64,000 bases of DNA from Corynebacterium mucifaciens (GTDB lineage: Bacteria > Actinomycetota > Actinomycetes > Mycobacteriales > Mycobacteriaceae), in NCBI RefSeq assembly GCF_012396315.1, contig NZ_JAAXPF010000002.1:186001-250000 (forward strand). The letters are read 5' to 3'. A program made the position numbers and the translations under genes. This document shows positions 26,383 through 34,313 of this stretch, in pieces (the stretch's first letter is position 1; the number at the start of each line of letters is the position of its first letter). Under the pieces are notes generated by a model. It worked only from the letters and a program-made list of their open reading frames with translations, was not told where the DNA came from and did not search any database.

Positions 26383-27862
26383 TTAGCGAATGTCGGCGAA
26401 CTTGCGCACCACCCAGCGGCGGATGGCGATGAGGAACACGCCAAGCACGATCGTGATCGCGGAAAGGGTGAGGAAGAAGGTGCGCTCGGCGGCCGCGTCG
26501 TCCGGGTTGTACAGGGAGCCCAGCACGCCGGACAGTGCGGTGCCCATGGACACCGACATCAGCCAGACCGCGAACAGCCGGGACTTGAACGCCTGTGGGG
26601 CGACCTTGGTGGCCAGCGAGTTGCCCACGGGGGACAAAAACAGCTCGCCGATGGTGAACAGGAACAAGATCACCACGAGCACTACAAGGGGAGTTGACTG
26701 CTCGCCCTTGCCCACGTACGGCAGGAAGATAAACAAGGACAGGCCGATGATGATGTTGGCGACGCCGAACTTGGTGGCGGAGGCCCACTGGCGCTCGCCG
26801 AGCTTGGTCCACGCGGCGGCAAACAGCGGCGCGAAGATGATGATGAACGCGGGGTTGAAGGACTGCACCTGCGCCGGCTCGAGCACCCACTTGAACAGGC
26901 TGAGGTCCGCGCGCTGGTCGGCGTAGACCGCGACCACGGTGAACTGCGACTGGAAGATGGCAAAGAACGCCACCGAGCCGACGAGGAGGGGGATGTAGCC
27001 GGTGAGGCGGGATTTCTCTGCGTCAGTGACCTCGTGGCGTACATCTCGCGCAGCAGCACCACTGTCGCCACCAGGGCAACCGCGAAGACGACCCAGGAGA
27101 GCCAATCCAGCGGCAGAATGCCGGTAGTCAGCAAACCGACCAGCAGGAGCGCGATTGCGGCGACGCCCAGCCCCCACTTTGCCCATTCGGAGCGCGGCAA
27201 GGGGTTGGGGACCTCAGAGCCGGCGGCACCGATGGTGGATTTGCGCATCACGGTGTACTGCACCAGACCAAAGGCCATGCCGATGGCTGCAAGGCCGAAG
27301 CCCCAGTGGAAGCCGGCCATGCCCCACACCCAGCCGGTGATCGCGGGACCGAACAGGCCGCCGATGTTGACCGCCATGTAGAAGATGGAAAAGCCCGCGT
27401 CGCGGCGCGGGTCCTCGCGGCTGTAGAGATCCCCCAGCACCACCTGGGACGCCGTCTTCACGCCGCCGGAGCCGATGCCGACGCAGACCAGTCCGATGGC
27501 GAGGCCGACGGCGCCTGGAACCAAGGCGAGCATGACGTGGCCGATCATGACCAAAATCGCGGAGTAGTACAGGGTGCGTTCAGGGCCGAGAAGTCGGTCG
27601 CCGACGAACGACGCCACCAGCGCCATCATGTAGACGAAACCGCCGTAGGCGCCGACGATGCTCAAGGCGGTGGCCGGTCGATGCCGAGCCCGCCATCGGT
27701 TGTGGCGTAGTACATGTAAAACGCCAGCAGCGCCTGCATGCCGTAGAAGCTGAATCGCTCCCACAGCTCGATGCCGAAGAGGTTGGCCAGGCCCCATGGT
27801 TGTCCGAAAAATGTGCGCTCGGTCCGCGGGGTGTCCGCACCGGGCTGGGTTTGTGTAGATAT
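26383..27862 (-). pseudogene. POT/PTR-family proton-dependent peptide transporter, frameshifted
   Basis: Three frames together encode one normal di/tripeptide transporter: [20 protein letters not shown] at the N-terminus, the SGGVKT block in the middle, and FIIIFAPLFAAAW plus FLFTIGELFLSPVG at the C-terminus. The frame changes near 27676 (CGGCCACC where CGGGCCACC would keep frame) and again near 27040 (one base missing after TACGCC). No ATG, GTG or TTG lies at the expected start; an in-frame ATA at 27862-27860 stands where ATG would give MSTQTQPG. Either a recent pseudogene or single-base sequence errors; the missing start favours a real loss. Confidence 0.8.
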
Positions 27863-27982
27863 AAATAAATAAAATACGACCCACCGTATTAACGGCCAAA
27901 TACCTCGCGGCAGCGATTCTGCGCGGGTTTCTCGAAAAACACTGCGAAATTCCCGCAGCAACCGCCTGTACGCTCGGCACCC

Positions 27983-29482
27983 ATGACGCGCTACATGGGA
28001 ACCGAGACCGAGTACGGCATCACCTGCCCGGATAACCCGCAGATCAGCCCGCTGGTCACCTCAACGCACGCGGTGGTCGCCTACGCGGCGCTGCGGACCC
28101 AGGCACGCACACGCTGGGACTACGCAGAAGAGGCGCCGCTGAAAGACGCCCGCGGCTTCGACCTGCAGCGCTACCGTAGCGTGCCGGTGGTGGACGCGAA
28201 CGCCATCGGCGTGGCCAACGTGGTCACCACCAACGGCGCGCGCTACTACGTCGACCACGGACACCCGGAGTACTCCAGCCCGGAGTGCTCGAATGCCTTC
28301 GACGCCATGGTTTACGACGCAGCCGGCGACATCATTCTCAACGACGCCGCAACGTGCATTCGCCAGCTCTGGGAGCAGCAGGTGTCCGTGCTGGCCAAGC
28401 ACGAGCCGTGCCCGCCGCTGAAGTTCTACAAGAACAACGTCGATGGCAAGGGCCGCTCCTACGGCAGCCACGAGAACTACCTGTATTCGCGCCACACCAA
28501 CTTTGAAAACCTCACCCAGGCGCTCATCCCGTTCTTTGTCACCCGCCAGGTCATCATCGGCGCGGGTCGAGTGGGCATCGGTCAGGAATCGGAGCGGCCC
28601 GGCTTCCAGATCTCCCAGCGCGCGGACTACTTCGAGCAGGAGGTATCGCTGGAGACCACGCTCAACCGCGGGATTGTCAACACCCGCGACGAGCCGCACG
28701 CGCCGGAGGAGGACTTCCGCCGCCTCCACGTCATCGTGGGGGATGCGAACATGAGCCAGTACTCCAACTTCCTCAAACTCGGCATGACCTCGCTCGTGCT
28801 CGACGCGATCGAGGCCGGCGTGGACTTCACCGACCTCCGCCTGCAAAACCCCGTCGAGGAGATCAAGGCCGTCAGCCACGACCCCTCGCTCCAGCATGAG
28901 CTCACGCTTCTCGACGGCCGCAGGTTGACCGCGATTTCGGTCTTGCGCGAATATAGGAAGCGCTGTGAGGGGCGAAGCAACGTCGATACGCAAGTGCTGG
29001 AGATGTGGGGCGAGATCCTCGACGATCTCGAGCGCGACCCGCTTTCCACCGCAGACCGGCTGGACTGGACCGCGAAATGGGCGCTGGTGCGCCGATTCGA
29101 GGCGCGCGGCGCCACGCAGGCGAAGCTGCAAGCCATCGACCTGCAGTACGCGGACATCGACCCACAGGTGTCCCTCTACCATGCGCTTGTGCGAAAGGGG
29201 GCGATGAAATGCATGGTCTCCGCAGAGGAAATTGCGCGCGCCGCAGTGCACCCGCCGGAGGACACCCGCGCGTACTTCCGCGGCCGGGCTGGGGAGAAGT
29301 TCGCGGCGGACCTGACCGCGTCCAGTTGGCAGTCCATGCTGTTCACCGTGGACGGGGAGCTGTACCGGGTGCCGCTCGACCTCGTGGGCGCGCATACAAA
29401 GCAACAGGTGGGCCAGCTGATCGACAGCGCCGAAACAACCGAAGCGCTGCTTTCTGGCTTGGGGCTGACCCCGGAGCGGTAG
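27983..29482 (+). CDS. dop: deamidase/depupylase of Pup
   Basis: 499 residues, glutamine-synthetase fold. Dop converts the C-terminal Gln of Pup to Glu so that PafA can ligate it, and also removes Pup from substrates. The N-terminal catalytic block MGTETEYGI, the nucleotide-site residues in [19 protein letters not shown], and NTRDEPHA are present. Compared with PafA it carries the longer loop after residue 35 (about residues 35-85) typical of Dop. TACGCT at 27969-27974 ends 8 nt before ATG 27983. A degraded copy of its 5' end lies at 24956-25117. Confidence 0.94.
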   Translation: MTRYMGTETEYGITCPDNPQISPLVTSTHAVVAYAALRTQARTRWDYAEEAPLKDARGFDLQRYRSVPVVDANAIGVANVVTTNGARYYVDHGHPEYSSPECSNAFDAMVYDAAGDIILNDAATCIRQLWEQQVSVLAKHEPCPPLKFYKNNVDGKGRSYGSHENYLYSRHTNFENLTQALIPFFVTRQVIIGAGRVGIGQESERPGFQISQRADYFEQEVSLETTLNRGIVNTRDEPHAPEEDFRRLHVIVGDANMSQYSNFLKLGMTSLVLDAIEAGVDFTDLRLQNPVEEIKAVSHDPSLQHELTLLDGRRLTAISVLREYRKRCEGRSNVDTQVLEMWGEILDDLERDPLSTADRLDWTAKWALVRRFEARGATQAKLQAIDLQYADIDPQVSLYHALVRKGAMKCMVSAEEIARAAVHPPEDTRAYFRGRAGEKFAADLTASSWQSMLFTVDGELYRVPLDLVGAHTKQQVGQLIDSAETTEALLSGLGLTPER

Positions 29483-29492
29483 TGTTGCGGCT

Positions 29493-29675
29493 ATGGCTAC
29501 CCAACAGACACACGCCTCGGGCAACGGAGGCGATGACCACAACGAGGACTTCGAGGCCGGCCAGGCGCAGATCAACACCGCGGGCACGGACGGCCTGCTC
29601 GACGAGATCGATGCGCTGTTGGCGAGTAATTCCGAGGAGTTTGTGAAGTCCTTCGTGCAGAAGGGCGGGCAGTAA
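29493..29675 (+). CDS. pup: prokaryotic ubiquitin-like protein Pup
   Basis: 60 residues, acidic and largely disordered, with a helix-forming C-terminal half (GLLDEIDALLASN) that binds the coiled coil of ARC, and the C-terminal tail GGQ. The final Gln means that Dop must deamidate it before ligation. TAGTGT at 29480-29485 ends 7 nt before the ATG and overlaps the dop stop, so a leaderless pup mRNA is expected in addition to read-through from dop. Confidence 0.96.
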   Translation: MATQQTHASGNGGDDHNEDFEAGQAQINTAGTDGLLDEIDALLASNSEEFVKSFVQKGGQ

Positions 29676-29703
29676 GCTGGCCACCGGCTACCCGCGCCGC
29701 ATC

Positions 29704-31062
29704 ATGGGCGTGGAAACGGAGTTCGGCGTCGCTGCGTACGACGGCGCGAGTCAAGTACTGACCCCCGAGGAGGTGGCCCGCTACCTCTTCCGTCCGGTTG
29801 TAGCGGCTCACCGCAGCTCAAACGTGTTCACCGAAAACGCCTCGCGTCTGTACCTGGACGTGGGGTCGCACCCGGAATATGCGACTGCGGAATGCGACTC
29901 GCTAAGCCAGCTGCTGGCGTACGACAAAGCGGGGGAGCGGATCTTCCACCGTCTGTCGCAGCAGTGCGACGAGGCGTTGCGCGCGGACGGGTTTAATGGT
30001 TCCACGTACCTGTTCAAGAACAACGTGGATTCGCGCGGCAACTCCTACGGCGCGCACGAGAACTACCTGGTCAGCCGCGAACTCGCGCTGAAATCCTTCG
30101 GCGAACAGCTGCTGCCGTTTTTGATCACCCGCCAGCTCATCTGCGGGGCCGGCAAGATCGCGGCCGGCCGCTTCGTCATCTCGCAGCGCGCGGACCAGGT
30201 GTGGGAGGGAGTCTCGTCCGCCACGACCCGCACCCGGCCGATCATCAACACCCGCGACGAGCCGCACGCGGATTCCCACCGCTTCCGCAGGATGCACGTC
30301 ATCGTGGGCGATTCGAACATGTCCGAGCCGACGTTCGCCCTGAAGGTCGGGTCCATGCTGCTAGTCATCGAGATGCTCGAAGCAGGGTTCGACCTGCCGG
30401 AGATGGAGCTTGCGGACCCGATCTCGCACATCCGCGACATCGCCGCAGACCCGACAGGAGCCACAGAGCTTACCCTCGCGGCTGGCGGCACCATCACCGC
30501 GCTGGAGGTGCAGCAGCGGACCCTGGAGACCGCGAAGCGGTGGCTGGCGCAGCGGCCCGACGAGGGCACCCCCAACGAGGAGATGGCTCGGATCGTCGAC
30601 CTGTGGGAACGCGTGCTCGAAGCCATCGCCACCCAGGACTTCTCCGGCGTGGACACGGAGATCGACTGGGTGATCAAGCGCAAACTGCTCACCCAGTTCA
30701 AAGACCGTCTGGGGTGCGACTGGGACCACCCGAAGCTCGCCCAGATCGACCTGACCTACCACGACATCCACCCACAGCGCGGCCTGTTCTACCTGCTGCA
30801 GCACCGGGGGCTCGCCGCTCGCTGGGTCGACGACGCCGCAATCGAGCACGCCGTCACCCACCCGCCCGCGACGACTCGGGCGGCCGTCCGCGGAGCATTC
30901 CTCGACGCCGTGCGGGAGGCAGCGCTGTCGCATAACGTTGACTGGGTGCACCTCAAGGTCAACCGGCCCGAGCCCCGCACGGTGGAACTGCCCGACCCGT
31001 TTGCCGCGAGCAGCGACACCGCCACCGATCTGATTCGCTGGGTGCAATCACAGAAAGGCTAG
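29704..31062 (+). CDS. pafA: Pup--protein ligase
   Basis: 452 residues, glutamine-synthetase-like fold. It activates the C-terminal Glu of Pup with ATP and attaches it to substrate lysines. Catalytic MGVETEFGV at the N-terminus, YLFKNNVDSRGNSYGAHENY and NTRDEPHAD are visible. The frame is open further upstream (YPRRI precedes the Met, and mycobacterial PafA starts a few residues earlier), but no ATG, GTG or TTG lies there closer than the pup gene, so ATG 29704 is used. It lies 28 bp after pup. Confidence 0.93.
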   Translation: MGVETEFGVAAYDGASQVLTPEEVARYLFRPVVAAHRSSNVFTENASRLYLDVGSHPEYATAECDSLSQLLAYDKAGERIFHRLSQQCDEALRADGFNGSTYLFKNNVDSRGNSYGAHENYLVSRELALKSFGEQLLPFLITRQLICGAGKIAAGRFVISQRADQVWEGVSSATTRTRPIINTRDEPHADSHRFRRMHVIVGDSNMSEPTFALKVGSMLLVIEMLEAGFDLPEMELADPISHIRDIAADPTGATELTLAAGGTITALEVQQRTLETAKRWLAQRPDEGTPNEEMARIVDLWERVLEAIATQDFSGVDTEIDWVIKRKLLTQFKDRLGCDWDHPKLAQIDLTYHDIHPQRGLFYLLQHRGLAARWVDDAAIEHAVTHPPATTRAAVRGAFLDAVREAALSHNVDWVHLKVNRPEPRTVELPDPFAASSDTATDLIRWVQSQKG

Positions 31063-31068
31063 GTCGCA

Positions 31069-32031
31069 GTGGCCAACGACAACGACATGATTGTGCGCCA
31101 GGTAGGGCTCACGTTCGCCCTGCTGGCGTCGCCGGAGAAGCGGGATGTGGCGTGGGTGCAGGCGCACGTCGACGGCTACGGCGACCGCACACGCGACGCG
31201 GCCACCCACTTGGTGGAACGCGACGTTCGCGAGTTGCGCGACCTCGGTGTGCCGGCGCGCTATCAGGACGGCGAGGTCTGGGTGGTCAAGGACCTGTACG
31301 AGCTCCCGCCTGTGGACCTGACCGCCGAGGAAGCGTCCGTGATAGGGCTCGCTGCCGATTTGAGCAAGCCAGGGTCCCTGGGCGAATTCGCTCGCTCCGG
31401 GTGGACGAAACTGGCGGCGTCGGGGGCGACCCGCACCATGGACGCCCCGGCGCTGATGTCGGTGTCCAACGATATCTTCCAACTGCGCCCGGACACCCTG
31501 CGCGCGATTGTGAAGTGCGTGCAGGCGAAGCAGCGCATCTCCTTCGATTTCGTGCGCGCGCCGGGCAAAGACCCGGAGCGGAGAGTGACGGATCCATGGG
31601 GAGTGGTGTCCCTGAACAACCGCGCGTACTTCGTCGGCTACGACATTGATCGCGACGACGTCCGTGTCTTCCGGTTGAAGAAAGTCTCGGGGTTGAAGAA
31701 GGTTCGCCACACCGATGCATTTCATGAACGGCAAGGTGACCTGCAGGCTCTCGTCGAGGCCACGCTAGGCGGGGAGCTTGTCGACGCCACCGTGACGGTC
31801 GCTGCAGGGACGGGCGAAGCGCTGGCGCAGCGCGGAATGCGCGCGTCGGGGGAGGGCACCGGGAACGACACCGGAAACGACACCGACGTCATCACGGTAC
31901 GGAACGCGGACCGGGACTGGGCCGTGCGCACGATCGCGAGCCTGGGCGGCAGCGTCGTTCGTGTAGAGCCGGCAGACATCCGTCAGGACGTCGTCAAGCT
32001 GCTGCGTACTGCCGTTGAAGGGAGCGAATAA
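31069..32031 (+). CDS. pafB: WYL-domain transcriptional regulator PafB
   Basis: 320 residues from GTG 31069, 6 bp after pafA. An N-terminal winged helix (about 10-65), a central WYL domain (QRISFDFVRAP to RAYFVGYDIDR, about 160-210) and a WCX C-terminal region. With PafC it activates RecA-independent DNA-damage genes in mycobacteria. The TAA stop overlaps the ATG of pafC (TAATG), which implies coupled translation and equal amounts. Confidence 0.92.
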   Translation: MANDNDMIVRQVGLTFALLASPEKRDVAWVQAHVDGYGDRTRDAATHLVERDVRELRDLGVPARYQDGEVWVVKDLYELPPVDLTAEEASVIGLAADLSKPGSLGEFARSGWTKLAASGATRTMDAPALMSVSNDIFQLRPDTLRAIVKCVQAKQRISFDFVRAPGKDPERRVTDPWGVVSLNNRAYFVGYDIDRDDVRVFRLKKVSGLKKVRHTDAFHERQGDLQALVEATLGGELVDATVTVAAGTGEALAQRGMRASGEGTGNDTGNDTDVITVRNADRDWAVRTIASLGGSVVRVEPADIRQDVVKLLRTAVEGSE

Positions 32032-32999
32032 TGGCTGTGGATTTTCAGAGGCAGGAGCGGGTCGTGCGCCTGCTCAACCTGCTCGCCTACGCCTCAAACC
32101 ACCCGGGGCTCACGCCGATGGAAATTGCGCGCGACCTCGGGGCGGACCCGGTGCAGGTGCGCGACGATTTCGAGCTGCTCTTCCTCTCGGGTGTCGGTAC
32201 TGGGCCGGGGGAGATGATCGACCTGGAGTACTCCTGGAAAGGCGTCGACATCATCGACGACCAGGGGATGACGAAGCCGCTGCGCTTGTCCCCGGCCGAG
32301 GCGAGCGCCCTGCTCATCCTGCTGGATTCGCTGCAGACGATGCCCGGGCTTGTGGACACGCGCGCAGTGCGCTCCGCTGCGGCGAAGATCCGCGCGGTGG
32401 CCAAGACCCATGCCGTGGGCGACGCGGAGCATTCCGGCGAGGCGGGTGTCGCCGGCACTGTCGCCGAGGCGTTGGCGCAGAAGCGCCAGCTGCGTATCAC
32501 GTACTACTCCGCGTCCTCCGACACGACGTCGACGCGGCACGTCGAGCCCGCGGGCCTGTTCCACCAGTCTGGCGCCACCTACATGCACGCCACGCAAGAC
32601 GGGGAGATGAAGACGTTTCGCCTTGACAGGATCCGCAGCGCCGAGCTTCTCGACGCACCTTCGGTCGCCGCAAGCGCCGATTTCGATCCCGCCGACCCGT
32701 TCGGCATGGCCGAAAGGGCAGAGGCAGCACTACTGGTGCACCCGGATGCGACCTGGCTGGCGGACTACTGGGACATCGAGCTGCAACCGTCACCAGACCC
32801 GCAAGCCCAGACCGACCCCGCGGGTGAGGGCACACACGAGCGGCCGGGTTGGATCCGTGCGACGATGCGTTACGGCAACGAAGACTGGCTGGTCCGCTTT
32901 TGCCTGAGTCAAGCAGACCGCGTCCGCCTCGTCGCCCCGCCGAGCGCGGCACGCGAAGTTAAGGCTCGCATTCTCCGCGCAACGCAGGCGCTAGACTAA
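32031..32999 (+). CDS. pafC: WYL-domain transcriptional regulator PafC
   Basis: 322 residues with the same domain order as PafB: winged helix (about 5-70, LTPMEIARDLGADPVQVRDD), WYL domain (LRITYYSASSD to ATYMHATQDG, about 150-195) and WCX tail. The two proteins work as a heterodimer. In some actinobacteria they are fused; here they are separate with a 1-bp overlap. Confidence 0.92.
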   Translation: MAVDFQRQERVVRLLNLLAYASNHPGLTPMEIARDLGADPVQVRDDFELLFLSGVGTGPGEMIDLEYSWKGVDIIDDQGMTKPLRLSPAEASALLILLDSLQTMPGLVDTRAVRSAAAKIRAVAKTHAVGDAEHSGEAGVAGTVAEALAQKRQLRITYYSASSDTTSTRHVEPAGLFHQSGATYMHATQDGEMKTFRLDRIRSAELLDAPSVAASADFDPADPFGMAERAEAALLVHPDATWLADYWDIELQPSPDPQAQTDPAGEGTHERPGWIRATMRYGNEDWLVRFCLSQADRVRLVAPPSAAREVKARILRATQALD

Positions 33000-33033
33000 T
33001 CTGCGCGTTACACCGTTTTGGAAAGGAACCTCC

Positions 33034-33297
33034 ATGCCGAACATCGGTTGGACCGAACTCATCGTCATTCTCTTTCTTGTGCTGCTGCTGTTCGGCGCTA
33101 ATAAGCTGCCGGATCTCGCACGGTCGATGGGCCGCTCCGCACGCATCTTCAAGTCTGAGGTGAAGGAAATGCGCGAGGAGGATGAGGCTGGCACCGCCAC
33201 CCAGCAGCGACAGATCGAATCTGCGCCCGCGCAGGAGACCCGCAGCGCGACCCAGGAGGCGGACTTCTGGGATCGCCCGGAGAACCAGCCGCGCTAA
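33034..33297 (+). CDS. tatA: Sec-independent translocase subunit TatA
   Basis: 87 residues: one membrane helix (about 5-21), the hinge FGANKLPDLARSMGRSARIF, an amphipathic helix, and a polar tail. Forms the pore of the twin-arginine system for folded proteins. A clear Shine-Dalgarno (GGAAAGGAACC) precedes the ATG, unlike the many leaderless genes nearby. It is followed 9 bp later by tatC. Confidence 0.95.
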   Translation: MPNIGWTELIVILFLVLLLFGANKLPDLARSMGRSARIFKSEVKEMREEDEAGTATQQRQIESAPAQETRSATQEADFWDRPENQPR

Positions 33298-33306
33298 TTC
33301 TGCCTG

Positions 33307-34308
33307 ATGGCACGCACGAAGAAACCGAAAAGGCCCAAAAATCCGACCGGCGAAATGACGCTGGTGGAGCACCTACAAGAGCTCCGGCACCGGGTGATCG
33401 TCTCGCTCGCCGCCATCGTTGTGGGCACGATTATCGGGTTCATCTGGTACCAAACCGCCCCACCGCGCATGCTGCCGCTGGGCGAGATTATCCGTGGTCC
33501 GTACTGCAATCTGCCTCCTGAACTGCGGGCGGACTTCACTGGCGACGGCGAGTGTCGCCTGCTTGCCACCAGCCCGTTTGAGATGTTCATGCTGCGCCTG
33601 AAAGTCGGCGCACTGGCCGGTCTCGTGTTGGCGTCGCCGGTGTGGCTGACCCAGATTTGGAACTTCATCACCCCCGGCCTGCACAAGAGTGAGCGGCGCT
33701 ACACCTTCAGCTTCGTCGCCATCGCCGTAGCTCTTTTCGTCGCCGGCGCGTTGCTGGCGTACTTCGTGCTGGATAAGGGCCTGTACGTGCTCATGTCCAT
33801 CGGCTCGGAGTTCCAGGTAGCAGCCCTAACAGGTGGGGAGTACTACAACTTTCTGCTCTCCCTCATCGTCATCTTCGGCGTGAGTTTTGAGCTGCCGTTG
33901 ATCATTGTCATGCTCAACCTGGTGGGCATTTTGCGCTACGAGCACGTCAAGGACAAGCGCCGGCTGATCATCGTCCTCATCTTCGTGTTCGCCGCCATCA
34001 TGACGCCCGGCCAGGATCCGTTCTCGATGGTCGCGCTGGCACTGTCCATCACTGTGCTGGTGGAAATGGCGTTCCAGTTCTGTCGCTGGAACGACCGGAA
34101 GCGCAACCGGGAGCGCCCGGACTGGATGGACCTCAGCGACGACGAAGCATCCGGCCCGATCGAGGCGCCGACGCCGATCGGTAAGGCCAGCCGCGTGAGC
34201 GTGCAGCCGGAGGCTCGCCCGGCACCGAAGCAACCGGCCCCGGAGCGCCCGCACGCGCCCTCCCAACGGGGCTACGCGGACGGGACGGATTTCGGCGACG
34301 TACTCTAG
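33307..34308 (+). CDS. tatC: Sec-independent translocase subunit TatC
   Basis: 333 residues with six membrane helices between about residues 35 and 255. The cytosolic N-terminus has the conserved HLQELRHR block that contacts the twin-arginine signal, and FEMFMLRLKVG is the usual loop. The C-terminal 75 residues are a proline-rich polar tail not needed in the core family. A short basic stretch (KKPKRPKNP) precedes the core. Confidence 0.95.
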   Translation: MARTKKPKRPKNPTGEMTLVEHLQELRHRVIVSLAAIVVGTIIGFIWYQTAPPRMLPLGEIIRGPYCNLPPELRADFTGDGECRLLATSPFEMFMLRLKVGALAGLVLASPVWLTQIWNFITPGLHKSERRYTFSFVAIAVALFVAGALLAYFVLDKGLYVLMSIGSEFQVAALTGGEYYNFLLSLIVIFGVSFELPLIIVMLNLVGILRYEHVKDKRRLIIVLIFVFAAIMTPGQDPFSMVALALSITVLVEMAFQFCRWNDRKRNRERPDWMDLSDDEASGPIEAPTPIGKASRVSVQPEARPAPKQPAPERPHAPSQRGYADGTDFGDVL

Positions 34309-34313
34309 GGGGC

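Noticed and set aside
28061..29587. Long minus-strand open frame opposite dop
   Set aside because: Shadow of dop; composition is unlike a real protein and it has no start context.
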